In this document: piece by piece, positions 42,956 to 51,852 of the stretch
Layout of the letters: the number at the start of each line of letters is the position of its first letter
How positions within the stretch are numbered: the stretch's first letter is position 1
Source: Variovorax paradoxus
GTDB taxonomy: Bacteria > Pseudomonadota > Gammaproteobacteria > Burkholderiales > Burkholderiaceae_C
Assembly: GCF_009498455.1 (NCBI RefSeq)
Contig: NZ_CP045644.1
Location: 2,168,501-2,232,500 of the forward strand
Direction of reading: 5' to 3'
DNA length: 64,000 nt
The notes under the pieces: model-generated
What the model was told of the DNA's origin: nothing
The model's input: only the letters and a program-made list of their open reading frames with translations
Databases searched by the model: none
Position numbers and translations under genes: made by a program

Positions 42956-44290
42956 ATGGCCTTCCAGGACTTCAACATGGACAACCAGTGGTTGCCCTTC
43001 ACGCCCAACCGCCATTTCAGGAAAGACCCGCGGGTCTTCGTGGCGGCCGACGGCATGACGTTCACCACGCACGACGGCAAGAAGGTCATCGACGGCATCT
43101 CGTCGCTGTGGTGCGTGGGCGCGGGCCACAACCGCAAGCCGATCAACGAGGCGATCAAGAAGCAGCTGGACACGCTGGACTACGCCACCGCCTTCCAGGT
43201 CAGCAACGACAAGGCCTTCAAGGCGGCCGAGATGATCGCCGCGCTGGCCCCCGGCGACCTGAACAAGGTGCTGTTCTGCAACTCGGGCTCCGAGGCCGCC
43301 GACACCTCGATGAAGGTGGCGCTGGCCTACCATCGCGCGCGCGGCGAAGGCCACCGTAACGTGTTCATCGGCCGCGAGAAGGGCTACCACGGCGTGGGCT
43401 TCGGCGGCATGTCGGTGGGCGGCATTCCGGGCAACCGCAAGGTGTTCGGCTCGGCCTTCTTGCCGCGCGTGGACCACATGCGCTTCATTCACGACCCGGT
43501 GAACCACGCCTACATCCACAACCAGGAGCCGGTGTGGGCCGAAGACCCGCTGGTCGAACTCGAGAACCGCATCCTGCCGCTGCATGACCCGAGCAACATC
43601 GCCGCGATCATCGTGGAGCCAGTGGCCGGTTCGGCCGGCTGGTACCTGGGGCCGCAGGGCTACCTGAAGCGGCTGCGCGAGATCTGCGACAAGCACGGCA
43701 TCCTGCTGATCTTCGACGAGGTCATCACCGGCTTCGGGCGCATGGGCACCAACTTCGCGTCCGACTTCTTCGGCGTGGTGCCCGACATGCTGAACTTCGC
43801 CAAGTGCGTGACCAACGGCGTGATTCCGCTGGGCGGCGTGATCTGCCGCGACAAGCTCTACGACGCGATGATGAAGACCGACGCGCCCGAGCATGTGGTC
43901 GAGTTCTTCCACGGCTACACCTACTCGGGCCATCCGGTGGCCTGCGCGGCGGCGGTGGCCACGCTCGATCTCTACAAGGAAGAAAACCTGTTCGCCCGCG
44001 CCGGCGAAATGGGCAAGGTGCTGGGCGATGCCTTCCACAGCACCTTCAAGGGCCTGCCGAACGTGATCGGCATCCGCAGCCTGGGCCTGGCGGCGGCGGT
44101 GGAGCTGGCGCCGATTGCGGGCTCACCGGGCAAGCGCGCGTACGACGTGTTCCTTGACTGCTTCCACAAGGGCGCGCTGGTGCGTGCCGCGGGCGACGTG
44201 CTGGTGATCGCGCCGCCCTACATCGTCGAGAAGCAGCACATCGACACGCTGGTCAACACGCTGGCCGATTCGATCAAGAAGTTCGCTTGA
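42956..44290 (+). CDS. Class III omega-amino acid:pyruvate aminotransferase
   Basis: This PLP enzyme moves an amino group from beta-alanine or a similar omega-amine to pyruvate. The 444 residues contain C-N-S-G-S-E-A-A-D-T-S-M-K (phosphate loop), G-Y-H-G-V-G-F-G-G, L-I-F-D-E-V-I-T-G-F-G-R (Asp254, PLP nitrogen) and F-A-K-C-V-T-N-G-V-I-P-L-G (Lys283, Schiff base). The N-terminus N-M-D-N-Q-W-L-P-F-T-P-N-R-H-F matches beta-alanine:pyruvate transaminases well. The last 17 bp overlap the convergent ChaN-like gene. No partner dehydrogenase for the semialdehyde is adjacent. Confidence 0.94.
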   Translation: MAFQDFNMDNQWLPFTPNRHFRKDPRVFVAADGMTFTTHDGKKVIDGISSLWCVGAGHNRKPINEAIKKQLDTLDYATAFQVSNDKAFKAAEMIAALAPGDLNKVLFCNSGSEAADTSMKVALAYHRARGEGHRNVFIGREKGYHGVGFGGMSVGGIPGNRKVFGSAFLPRVDHMRFIHDPVNHAYIHNQEPVWAEDPLVELENRILPLHDPSNIAAIIVEPVAGSAGWYLGPQGYLKRLREICDKHGILLIFDEVITGFGRMGTNFASDFFGVVPDMLNFAKCVTNGVIPLGGVICRDKLYDAMMKTDAPEHVVEFFHGYTYSGHPVACAAAVATLDLYKEENLFARAGEMGKVLGDAFHSTFKGLPNVIGIRSLGLAAAVELAPIAGSPGKRAYDVFLDCFHKGALVRAAGDVLVIAPPYIVEKQHIDTLVNTLADSIKKFA

Positions 44291-45098
44291 GCACGCCCGC
44301 GCAGTAGTCCACCGGCGGCAGCGCCGGCGTGCGCCAGGTGGCGTCGTAGGCTGTGTCGTCTTCGGCCGCACCGCCGGCCTGCAGGTGGACGGTTTTCACC
44401 GACACGTCCGTCGGCAGGTGCTGCGGCACGCCCAGCACCTTGGTGACGTGGCCGGCGCCGGCAATCAACACCACCGTCTTGCCCGGTTGGCGCGCCTTCA
44501 CCACCGCCTGCGCCATGGCGCGGTCGCGCCCGACCTGGATGCGGGTCATGGGGCCGATCTGCGATTCGGGCAGCAGCTTGCAATGGCCTTCGCGCACGGC
44601 CTCCTGCTGCATGGCGTAGGCCTCGCCGTTGAGCTGCACGTCGAGCGAGACGTCGGCCATCGCGTCCTTCATGCGCGCACGCGGCAGGTTGGCGCCGACC
44701 ACGGGCACGCCGGCGCGCACGGCCGTCATCACGCTGGGGCCGTAGCGCTTCCAGGGCCAGGCCTTGTCGTTCCAGCCGAGGGCCGTCTGCACCTGGGCTT
44801 CGGTCGCGGTGGCGGGCAGGCGGGCGCTGCTGCGGCCTTCCTCGGCCATTTCGAGCGCCAGCGCGGCGAGCTGGCCGCGCTCGGCCAGGGCCTGCACGGT
44901 CTCGCGTTCGAGCATGTGGTGTTCGAGGGCGTCGTGCTGTTCGCCGAGCAGCAGGGCATCGGCCGGCAGCAGCGCTGCGACGCGGCGCGCGACGGGCGCC
45001 TCGGCGGACAGCGCGGCGCAGCCGGCGAGCAGGGCGGTGGCCATCAGCGGCGCGAGGAGCCGGGAAGCGCAGTAAACGCGGGAGGGGCGAAGGAGCAT
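44274..45098 (-). CDS. ChaN family haem-binding-type lipoprotein
   Basis: This 274-residue precursor has lipobox L-L-A-G-C. The mature part follows the ChaN fold: D-A-L-L-L-G-E-Q-H-D-A-L-E-H-H near the start and L-I-A-G-A-G-H-V-T-K near the end, with A-L-E-M-A-E-E-G between. In Campylobacter, ChaN binds cofacial haems and is linked to iron uptake. Here the gene is alone and overlaps the aminotransferase tail-to-tail. It probably lies on the periplasmic side of a membrane; haem use is inferred from family only. Confidence 0.87.
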   Translation of the reverse strand: MLLRPSRVYCASRLLAPLMATALLAGCAALSAEAPVARRVAALLPADALLLGEQHDALEHHMLERETVQALAERGQLAALALEMAEEGRSSARLPATATEAQVQTALGWNDKAWPWKRYGPSVMTAVRAGVPVVGANLPRARMKDAMADVSLDVQLNGEAYAMQQEAVREGHCKLLPESQIGPMTRIQVGRDRAMAQAVVKARQPGKTVVLIAGAGHVTKVLGVPQHLPTDVSVKTVHLQAGGAAEDDTAYDATWRTPALPPVDYCAGVLKRTS

Positions 45099-45162
45099 CC
45101 CGCCATACTATGCCCCGCGCCCCGCCCCGGGATGTCGTCCTTTTCCGCCGCTTTTTCTTCCC

Positions 45163-46218
45163 GTGTCGTTCCGCTTTCCCTTTCGCGTGCTGGCCACGCT
45201 GCTGCTGGCGCTGGCCGCCGCCCTCGTGTGTGTCGCGCTGCACACCCCGCTGCCCTGGATGATCGGCCCGCTGTTCGCGGTGTCGCTGGCCTCGATCGCG
45301 GGCCTGCCGACTGCGAGCCACACGCCGCTGCGCAACATGGGGCAATGGGCCATCGGCACGGCGCTGGGCCTGTATTTCACGCCGGAGGTGGTGACGTTGG
45401 TGGCCGGCGTGTGGTGGGCGATCTTGCTGGCCATCGGCTGGGCGCTGCTGCTGGGCTGGGCCTTCGGGCGCTGGCTGCACCGCGTGCATGCGGCGCGCAT
45501 GCCGCATGTGCCGGCGAAATCCATGAGAGCCACGACTTACTTCGCAGGCGCCATCGGCGGTGCGTCGGAGATGACGTTGCTGGCCGAATCGGCCGGCGCG
45601 CGCACCGACCTGGTGGCCGCCGCGCACAGCCTGCGGCTGATGGTGGTGACGGTGACGATTCCGTTCGCGATGCAGTGGAGCGGGTTGCACGGCCTGGAGA
45701 TCAACCCGCCCGGCGTGCGCGAGGTGAACCCGGCCGGCCTGGCCCTGCTGGTGCTGGCCACCGGCGTGGGCGGGCTCGCGATGCGGGCGCTGGGCCGCAC
45801 GAATCCGTGGTTCATGGGGCCGCTGCTGGTGGCGATGGGTTTCACGGTCGCGGGGCAGTCGCTGTCGGCCGTGCCGACCTGGCTGTCGAACACCGCGCAG
45901 CTCGTGATCGCCGTGAGCCTGGGCGTGCGCTTCAGCCGCGAGTTTCTGCACACGGCGCCGCGCTGGCTCGGCTCGGTGGCGCTGGGCACGGTCGGCATGC
46001 TGGTGCTGTGCGCCGGCGCGGCGTGGCTGCTGGCATGGGCGACGGGGCTGCATCCGGCCACGATGATCCTGGGCACCTCGCCCGGCGGCATTGCCGAAAT
46101 GTCGATCACGGCCAAGGTGCTGCAGCTCGGCGTGCCGGTGGTCACGGCGTTCCAGGTGTGCCGGCTGGTGGCGGTGCTGCTGATCGTGGGGCCGATGTAC
46201 CGGTGGACCGAGCGCTGA
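45163..46218 (+). CDS. AbrB-family integral membrane protein
   Basis: This 351-residue protein has about nine to ten membrane segments in two related halves. Each half carries the family motif: P-L-P-W-M-I-G-P-L-F in the first and N-P-W-F-M-G-P-L-L in the second. G-A-I-G-G-A-S-E-M and T-S-P-G-G-I-A-E-M-S are the other paired signatures. Members are often annotated as AbrB or putative ammonia monooxygenase, a label not supported by biochemistry. The start is GTG 45163. It is likely a transporter or regulator of unknown substrate. Confidence 0.9.
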   Translation: MSFRFPFRVLATLLLALAAALVCVALHTPLPWMIGPLFAVSLASIAGLPTASHTPLRNMGQWAIGTALGLYFTPEVVTLVAGVWWAILLAIGWALLLGWAFGRWLHRVHAARMPHVPAKSMRATTYFAGAIGGASEMTLLAESAGARTDLVAAAHSLRLMVVTVTIPFAMQWSGLHGLEINPPGVREVNPAGLALLVLATGVGGLAMRALGRTNPWFMGPLLVAMGFTVAGQSLSAVPTWLSNTAQLVIAVSLGVRFSREFLHTAPRWLGSVALGTVGMLVLCAGAAWLLAWATGLHPATMILGTSPGGIAEMSITAKVLQLGVPVVTAFQVCRLVAVLLIVGPMYRWTER

Positions 46219-46243
46219 CGGCCCGGGAGACAGGCAAAGAAAA

Positions 46244-46265
46244 AGCGCCCCGCGGGGCGCTCGTT
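46244..46265. terminator. Hairpin terminator candidate
   Basis: AGCGCCCC-GC-GGGGCGCT is a perfect 8-bp stem preceded by a run of A residues and followed by CGTTT. It is strongest for the minus-strand DUF3567 transcript, where the A-run becomes a T-run, and weaker for the + strand gene. Confidence 0.65.
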
Positions 46266-46287
46266 TCATTTCGGCGGCGCAGGCCGC

Positions 46288-46569
46288 TCAGTGCACCAGC
46301 ACCGGCGTGTGCGCCAGCTCGGCGTAGCCCTCGAGCGTGTCCTCGACCTCTTCCTGCGTGGGCGTGTTGAGCTGCCACGCGGCGATCTGCTGCTGGAACA
46401 GCTCGGCCCAGGAACCGTCGAGATAGACCTCCTTGCCGGAGCGCTTGTCCACGATTTCGAAGCCGTGACGCTCCAGCACGGGGCCGTTGGGCTTCGTGCT
46501 CGGCTCGTCGCCGTCGTTCGGCTGCACGTGCACGACGACGAAGGACTCGGAGTCGTAAAGCATGTTCAT
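46288..46569 (-). CDS. DUF3567-like small protein
   Basis: This 93-residue acidic cytosolic protein begins M-N-M-L-Y-D-S-E-S-F-V-V-V-H-V, which I recognise as the start of the betaproteobacterial DUF3567 family. It continues with G-F-E-I-V-D-K-R-S-G-K-E-V-Y-L and ends with a helical E-E-V-E-D-T-L-E-G-Y. An ATG 33 bp upstream is possible, but the family start supports 46569. Function unknown. It lies 110 bp downstream of the DUF3108 gene on the same strand. Confidence 0.85.
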   Translation of the reverse strand: MNMLYDSESFVVVHVQPNDGDEPSTKPNGPVLERHGFEIVDKRSGKEVYLDGSWAELFQQQIAAWQLNTPTQEEVEDTLEGYAELAHTPVLVH

Positions 46570-46679
46570 GGCGGGCCCTGTGAGGATGTCGATGGCGTTC
46601 ATGGGGTTTAGATAGCAATCAACGCGCCAGTTTCAAGAACAGTTGTCGCCGCGCCGTTGATATGTGAGCCCTTTTTGCC

Positions 46680-47850
46680 TCAATTGGCGGGCGCTTCGGG
46701 CAGGGGTTTACGCAATTGGGCGTCAGCAAAATCCCCGTTTGACTCGGTTTGGCGGATGCGAACAGGCAAATAACCGTAGCGCGGGGCCAGCCAGAGTTCC
46801 AGTTTCCGGTCGAATTCCTTGCGCGGCGTCCGGGTGAGCTTGCGCGCGGTGAATTCGCCGGCCGGAAGGCTGAGCTGCTCCTCGTCGCCGACCTCGAAGA
46901 CCCACACATCGCCGTCGCGCACGCCCACCGTCTGTACCGAGATCCGGGTGCCGGCCGGGTACCGCCCCGGGCTGGCCGCCAGCAGGCCGCCCAACTGCAT
47001 CATGACGCTCATGCGGTCCTGCGCGCCCGGCTGCAGGGGCACGGGCGGGGCGTTGTTGCTGAAGACGATCTGGCCCTGGTCGCGCACGAAATGCGAGGCG
47101 ACCTCGGCCTTGCGGCTTTCCGAATAGCGCTCGGGCTCCAGGCCCGAGGGGCCGATCTTTCCGGTGCTGTGCCAGTTCAGCAGCGTGAAAAACACCGCCT
47201 TGAGCGCGAGGCGCCCGTCGTAGCGGCTGCCGTCCTGCAGCCAGACCAGTTCGCCGAACACGCCGCGCTGCGGGGAGGCGCCTTTCTGGCCGGTGGCCTC
47301 GAAATCGAGCGTGACCGAGCCCGGAATCCGCAGTGCCTGGGTGCCGGCGATGGTGCCGGAGGCGCCGCTGCCGGCCGTGGTCGTGCCGCCCTGCGTTCCA
47401 CCGGGCGTGTTGCCAGTGGCCGCAACCGGGGCACTGGCGGGGGTCTCGGGCGATGTTGCTCCTGAATCTGTAGCGACCTGCGCTGTCGGCTCGGGCGTTT
47501 CGGGGGCGGCGCTGGCGCCGGCGCGTCCGGCGCCAGCGCCGGGGCGGGCTTGGGCCGGGGCACCGACGCCTCGCGCGGGCGCTTGGGCTTGGCCGGTGGT
47601 GGGGCTTGGCTTCGACCGGCGCGGCGGCCGGTGCCGCGGGCGCTGCCGGCGCGGGCGGTGCGATCACGATCGTGCGCGTGATGAACTTGCTGGCCAGCGG
47701 CGAGGGCTCCGGCCCGATCGCCATCGGCGCCAGCCCGAGCAGCAGCAGGTGCGCCAGCGCCACCCCCAGCGTCAGCCCCGCGAGCGCGCGCCAGGACGGT
47801 CGTCCGGGCAGGCCGAGGGACAGCGGTGGGGGCGCGACGTGCGTCGACAT
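46680..47850 (-). pseudogene. DUF3108 protein gene, broken by two apparent 1-bp deletions
   Basis: The N-terminal part (47850 to about 47605) codes for a membrane anchor, A-L-A-G-L-T-L-G-V-A-L-A-H-L-L, followed by a Pro/Ala linker. The C-terminal part (from about 47500 to 46680), in another frame, codes for the DUF3108 domain: G-E-L-V-W-L-Q-D-G-S-R-Y-D-G-R-L-A, and W-L-A-P-R-Y-G-Y-L-P-V-R-I-R-Q near the end. Between them a third frame reads as a typical K-P-K-R-P-R-E-A linker. Adding one base in the G-run at 47601-47604 and one at 47502-47506 joins all three into 390 residues. Both breaks are in homopolymers, so sequencing error is likely; true decay is possible. Its role is unknown, probably periplasmic. 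Confidence 0.8.
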
Positions 47851-47974
47851 GGGTGTGTGGAGTGGGCCGCGGCGCCGAGGTTCACGAAGACCTCTCGGTA
47901 CACTGCCGCCCGTTCAACCAGTTTAGTAGGGGGCGTACCGCCGCGCCCTTGCTCCCCTAGCTCACGCCCGCATC

Positions 47975-49042
47975 ATGAAACTCGCCACCCTGAAGGACGG
48001 CTCGCGCGACGGCCAGTTGGTCGTCGTCTCGCGCGACCTCACGCTCGCCCACTACGCCACCGGCATCGCCCACCGGCTGCAGCAGGTGCTGGACGACTGG
48101 GGCTTCATGAGCCCGCAGCTGCAGGACCTGTACGACGCGCTCAACCAGGGCCGTGCGCGCCACGCCTTTCCCTTCGACCCCGCCCAGTGCATGGCGCCGC
48201 TGCCGCGCGCCTACCAGTGGGCCGACGGCTCGGCCTACCTGAACCACGTCGAGCTGGTGCGCCAGGCGCGCAACGCCGAAGTGCCCGAGAGCTTCTACAC
48301 CGACCCGCTCATGTACCAGGGCGGCAGCGACGATTTCCTCGGCCCGGTCGACGACGTGATCGTGCCAAGCGAGGCGATGGGCATCGACTTCGAGGCCGAG
48401 ATCGCCGTCGTCACCGGCGACGTGAAGATGGGTTCCACGCCCGACCAGGCCCTCGACGGCATCCGCCTCGTGATGCTGGCCAACGACGTGAGCCTGCGCA
48501 ACCTCATTCCGGCCGAACTGGCCAAGGGCTTTGGCTTCTTCCAGAGCAAGCCCGCCACCGCCTTCAGCCCCGTGGCCGTCACGCTCGACGAGATCGGCGC
48601 CGCCTGGCAGGACGGGCGCGTGCACCTGGCGCTGCAAAGCAGCTGGAACGGCCGCAAGGTCGGCCTGTGCGACGCCGGCCCCGAGATGACCTTCCACTTC
48701 GGCCAGCTCATCGCCCACATCGCCAAGACCCGCAACGTGCGCGCCGGCAGCATCGTCGGCAGCGGCACCGTGAGCAACAAGGGCGTCGAGAAAAACGGCC
48801 GCATGGAATGGCCCAAGGGCTACTCGTGCATCGCCGAGAAGCGCTGCATCGAAACCATCCAGGACGGCGCGCCCGCCACCGACTTCATGAAGTTCGGCGA
48901 CACGATTCGCATCGAGATGAAGGGGCTGGACGGGCGCTCGCTGTTCGGGGCGATCGATCAGGAGATCGTGTCGACGGCGGGGCGGCCGGTGGAGGCGCCT
49001 GTGTCGTTGGTGAAGGCGGGTGAGGAATCTGCAGGAGATTGA
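47975..49042 (+). CDS. Fumarylacetoacetate hydrolase family protein
   Basis: This 355-residue cytosolic enzyme of the FAH superfamily cleaves C-C bonds or tautomerises 2-oxo acids. The metal site is visible: I-D-F-E-A-E-I-A-V-V (two Glu) and L-A-N-D-V-S-L-R-N (Asp). G-F-G-F-F-Q-S-K-P-A-T-A and G-S-G-T-V-S-N-K-G are the substrate-loop and C-terminal family marks. True fumarylacetoacetases are longer and start differently, so this is a related hydrolase, possibly for an aromatic ring-cleavage product. It is divergent from the DUF3108 gene and converges on the LuxR gene. Confidence 0.93.
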   Translation: MKLATLKDGSRDGQLVVVSRDLTLAHYATGIAHRLQQVLDDWGFMSPQLQDLYDALNQGRARHAFPFDPAQCMAPLPRAYQWADGSAYLNHVELVRQARNAEVPESFYTDPLMYQGGSDDFLGPVDDVIVPSEAMGIDFEAEIAVVTGDVKMGSTPDQALDGIRLVMLANDVSLRNLIPAELAKGFGFFQSKPATAFSPVAVTLDEIGAAWQDGRVHLALQSSWNGRKVGLCDAGPEMTFHFGQLIAHIAKTRNVRAGSIVGSGTVSNKGVEKNGRMEWPKGYSCIAEKRCIETIQDGAPATDFMKFGDTIRIEMKGLDGRSLFGAIDQEIVSTAGRPVEAPVSLVKAGEESAGD

Positions 49043-49045
49043 AGC

Positions 49046-49065
49046 TTTGACCTCATGAGGTCAAA
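49046..49065. repeat. 20-bp perfect palindrome
   Basis: TTTGACCTCATGAGGTCAAA begins 4 bp after the hydrolase stop. It is fully self-complementary with no loop and no T-run, so it resembles a regulator-binding site or short stem more than an intrinsic terminator. Confidence 0.6.
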
Positions 49066-49096
49066 ACTCATTGGATTGCTGAATGGTTGATCGATA

Positions 49097-49114
49097 TTGC
49101 TCCCATGGGGGCAA
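49097..49114. repeat. 18-bp imperfect palindrome related to the one at 49046
   Basis: TTGCTCCCATGGGGGCAA is symmetrical except for one pair and shares the CATG centre and TTG/CAA ends with the 49046 palindrome, 50 bp away. It is followed by AAAAA. Together the two make a paired element in the convergent gap. Confidence 0.5.
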
Positions 49115-49188
49115 AAATAGAGTGCGTCACTGGCTTGACGTGCGGGGCACTCGATCTGCTGCAGCTCCAGCGGTGGGCCACTTCAATT

Positions 49189-49230
49189 GCCTGACCGGCG
49201 GCTGAGCGCCACCGACGACACCGGTCAGGC
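49189..49230 (-). other. Hairpin at the 3' end of the LuxR gene
   Basis: GCCTGACCGG (49189-49198) is a perfect inverted match to CCGGTCAGGC (49221-49230), which overlaps the stop of the regulator gene. It forms a 10-bp GC-rich stem with a 22-nt loop. It has no T-run and probably protects or slows the transcript end. Confidence 0.45.
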
Positions 49231-50013
49231 GGCAGCCACCACGCCGCCCCTCAACAGCTCCTTCTGCGTCCGTATCCCCAACCGCCGGAACGCCCGGTAC
49301 TGATGCGTGCGCACCGTGCTCAGTTCCACCCCGAGCGCGCGCGCCGTGTCCTTTGCGGTGCGCCCGGCCATCAGGTGGCCGATCACCTCGCGTTCGCGCA
49401 GGCTCAGCGTCAGCAGCCGCGAGGCGAGGGTGGGCGCGGCCGCTTCGTGCACGGCCGCGGCGCTGCGGCCGTGGGCGCTGGCGGCGTCGGCCAGCAGCGT
49501 GGCGTGGGCGGCGATGACGGTGAAGTCGGTCTCGCCGAACTCGGGCTGCGCCAGGCTGCGGTAGAAGCTTACCGCCACGCGCTGGCCGCTCGGGCGCAGC
49601 AACAGCACCGAGCTGCGCTCGCGGATGCCCACGTCGCCGTAGCAGGCGGCGCGGTAGGCGGGGTCGGCCACCTCGTCGCCGTGCTGGTGGCCCATCCACA
49701 GCTGCGCGCGTTTCGGCAGCTTGCGCGCGGCGAGCCACGCCATGTGGGGGTCGAGCAGGTCGAAGCGCTGCGCCACGTAGCGCTCGGCGGTACGCTCGGC
49801 CGTGTTCCCGTAGCTGCTGGCGGCCGAGACGGTCTCGATGCGGCCGGTGGCATCGACGCCGAACACGGTGCAGAAGGTGACGGGCATCACGCGGTGCATC
49901 GCCGCGAGGCAGCTGGCCGCCAGGTGCGGCGTGCCGATGCCCGCCAGCACGTCGCCGACGACGGCGGCCGACAACTGCGCGTCGGCGGCGGGATGGAGGC
50001 GCCAGCGTTTCAT
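49225..50013 (-). CDS. LuxR-family transcriptional regulator
   Basis: This 262-residue protein has a C-terminal LuxR helix-turn-helix (about 195-258): L-S-L-R-E-R-E-V-I-G-H-L-M-A-G-R-T-A-K-D-T-A-R, then V-R-T-H-Q-Y-R-A-F-R-R-L-G. The usual I-A in the second helix is replaced by D-T. The N-terminal 180 residues look like a sensory fold but not an acyl-homoserine-lactone domain I recognise. It is divergent from the flavin monooxygenase gene (84-bp gap with AGGAGG and CCTCCT as an inverted pair), so it is the likely regulator of that operon. Confidence 0.9.
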   Translation of the reverse strand: MKRWRLHPAADAQLSAAVVGDVLAGIGTPHLAASCLAAMHRVMPVTFCTVFGVDATGRIETVSAASSYGNTAERTAERYVAQRFDLLDPHMAWLAARKLPKRAQLWMGHQHGDEVADPAYRAACYGDVGIRERSSVLLLRPSGQRVAVSFYRSLAQPEFGETDFTVIAAHATLLADAASAHGRSAAAVHEAAAPTLASRLLTLSLREREVIGHLMAGRTAKDTARALGVELSTVRTHQYRAFRRLGIRTQKELLRGGVVAAA

Positions 50014-50097
50014 GGAGTGCTGAAGGAGGATTAGGGTAAATACCTCCTACGAAGTTATGACATTGGCGCAGGCGCTGCATCGGGACAATCCCGTTCC

Positions 50098-51852
50098 ATG
50101 ACCTCCACCCGTACCGCCGACGCCGCCACCGGCCCCGTGCCGCCGCCGTCCTCCGCGACCGCGCTGCCGCCTTCGGTCGGCGCTTTCCACTACACGCGCT
50201 TCGCGCCGCGCCTCCCGTCGCTCGACGCCGACGGCATGGAGCCCGGCAGCCACCCCGTCGTGATCGCGGGCGGCGGCCCGGTGGGCATGGCGCTGGCGCT
50301 GGGGCTCGCCAACCACGGCGTGCGCAGCGTGGTGCTCGAGGCCGACGACACGGTCTGCGTGGGCAGCCGCGCGGCCTGCATCTCGCGCCGCAGCCTGGAG
50401 ATCGTGGAGCGCCTGGGCGCGCTGCCGGCCTTCCTGGGCAAGGGCCTGCCGTGGAGCGTCGGGCGCAGCTTCTACAAGACGGCCGAGGTGTTCCGCTTCG
50501 AGATGCCGCAGGACGCGCAGCAGAAGCTGCCGCCGATGATCAACCTGGAGCAGTACTACATCGAGCAGTACCTGCTGGACGAAATCGAACGCCGCAACGC
50601 CGCGACACCGGGGCTCGTGGACATCCGCTGGGGCACCGAACTCACGGCGCTCGCGCAGGACGAGGACGGCGTGACGCTCGACGTGCGCAACGCCGAGGGC
50701 GCCTACCGCCTGCGCGGCCAGTGGCTCGCGGCCTGCGACGGCGGCCAGAGCTTCGTGCGCAAGTCGCTCGGGCTGGCGCTCGAGGGCACGGGCTACGAAG
50801 GCCGCTACGTGATCATCGACATCGAGCTGCACAGCGGCCACCCGACCGAGCGCCGGGCGTGGTTCGACCCGCCGTGGAACCCCGGCTCGACCGTGCTGAT
50901 GCACCGCCAGCCCGACGACATCTGGCGCATCGACTACCAATTGCGCGCGGGGCAAAGCACCGAAGACGCGCTGCAGCCCGCGGCCGTGGCCGAGTTCGTG
51001 CAGCGCCACCTCGACGCCATCGGCGAAGGCCACCTGCCGTGGAAGACGGTGTGGACTTCGGTGTACCGCGCCGGCGCGATGACGCTCGACAGCTACCGCC
51101 ACGGCCGTGTCGTGTTCGCGGGCAACGCGGCGCATGCGATGCCGATCTTTGGCGTGCGCGGCCTCAACTCGGGCTTCGACGACGCCGACAACCTGGCCTG
51201 GAAGCTGGCCTGCGTGGCCAAGGGCCTGTCGGGCGCGGCGCTGCTCGACGCGTACTCGCAGGAGCGCATCGCGGCCTTCCACATCAACGCCGAGGCCGCG
51301 ATGCGCAGCACCGAGTTCATGTCGCCGCCCTCGCGCGGCTTCGACCTGCTGCGCGAGGCGGCGCTGTCGCTGTCCGAAGCGCACCGCGGCATCGCGCAGC
51401 TCATCAACCCGCGCCAGACGCAGGCCGTGCGCTACGACGAGTCGGCGCTGTCGAGCGAAGGCGATGCGCTGCCTGCCGGGCCGCTGCCGGGCGAGGCGAT
51501 GCCCGAGCAGCCGCTCGCGCAAGGCCACCTGACCGACTGGATCGGCCCCGTGTTCACGCTGCTGGTGCTGCGGCCGGATGTGGCGTCGCTGCCCGCCGCT
51601 GACATCGCGCAGGCGCAGCAAGGCGCCTTGCCTTTCGCGGTGCGCACCATCGGCAGCTTGGGGAGCAGCGACGGCACTGATGCGCAGGCGTCGCCCGCTG
51701 TCTTTGCCGCGCTCGGCGCGAGCGATGGCGCGGTCTACCTGCTGCGCCCCGACGGCCACGTGGCCGCGCGCTGGCACCGTCTGCCGGCCAGCGCGTTGCC
51801 CGCCGCGCTGGCGCGTGCCGCTGTCGCCACTTCACAGGACATTTCCGCATGA
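50098..51852 (+). CDS. FAD-dependent aromatic monooxygenase (class A, MhpA-like)
   Basis: This 584-residue flavoprotein hydroxylates an aromatic or phenolic acid using NAD(P)H and oxygen. After about 50 unfolded residues it has the FAD fingerprint V-V-I-A-G-G-G-P-V-G-M-A-L-A. The D-G motif is A-C-D-G-G-Q-S-F-V-R-K-S-L-G. The third motif reads V-F-A-G-N-A-A-H-A-M-P-I-F-G-V-R-G-L-N-S-G, with Asn in place of the usual Asp of G-D-A-A-H. D-A-D-N-L-A-W-K-L-A follows as in MhpA-type enzymes. A thioredoxin-like C-terminal domain closes the chain. The stop overlaps the next start (ATGA). Confidence 0.93.
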   Translation: MTSTRTADAATGPVPPPSSATALPPSVGAFHYTRFAPRLPSLDADGMEPGSHPVVIAGGGPVGMALALGLANHGVRSVVLEADDTVCVGSRAACISRRSLEIVERLGALPAFLGKGLPWSVGRSFYKTAEVFRFEMPQDAQQKLPPMINLEQYYIEQYLLDEIERRNAATPGLVDIRWGTELTALAQDEDGVTLDVRNAEGAYRLRGQWLAACDGGQSFVRKSLGLALEGTGYEGRYVIIDIELHSGHPTERRAWFDPPWNPGSTVLMHRQPDDIWRIDYQLRAGQSTEDALQPAAVAEFVQRHLDAIGEGHLPWKTVWTSVYRAGAMTLDSYRHGRVVFAGNAAHAMPIFGVRGLNSGFDDADNLAWKLACVAKGLSGAALLDAYSQERIAAFHINAEAAMRSTEFMSPPSRGFDLLREAALSLSEAHRGIAQLINPRQTQAVRYDESALSSEGDALPAGPLPGEAMPEQPLAQGHLTDWIGPVFTLLVLRPDVASLPAADIAQAQQGALPFAVRTIGSLGSSDGTDAQASPAVFAALGASDGAVYLLRPDGHVAARWHRLPASALPAALARAAVATSQDISA

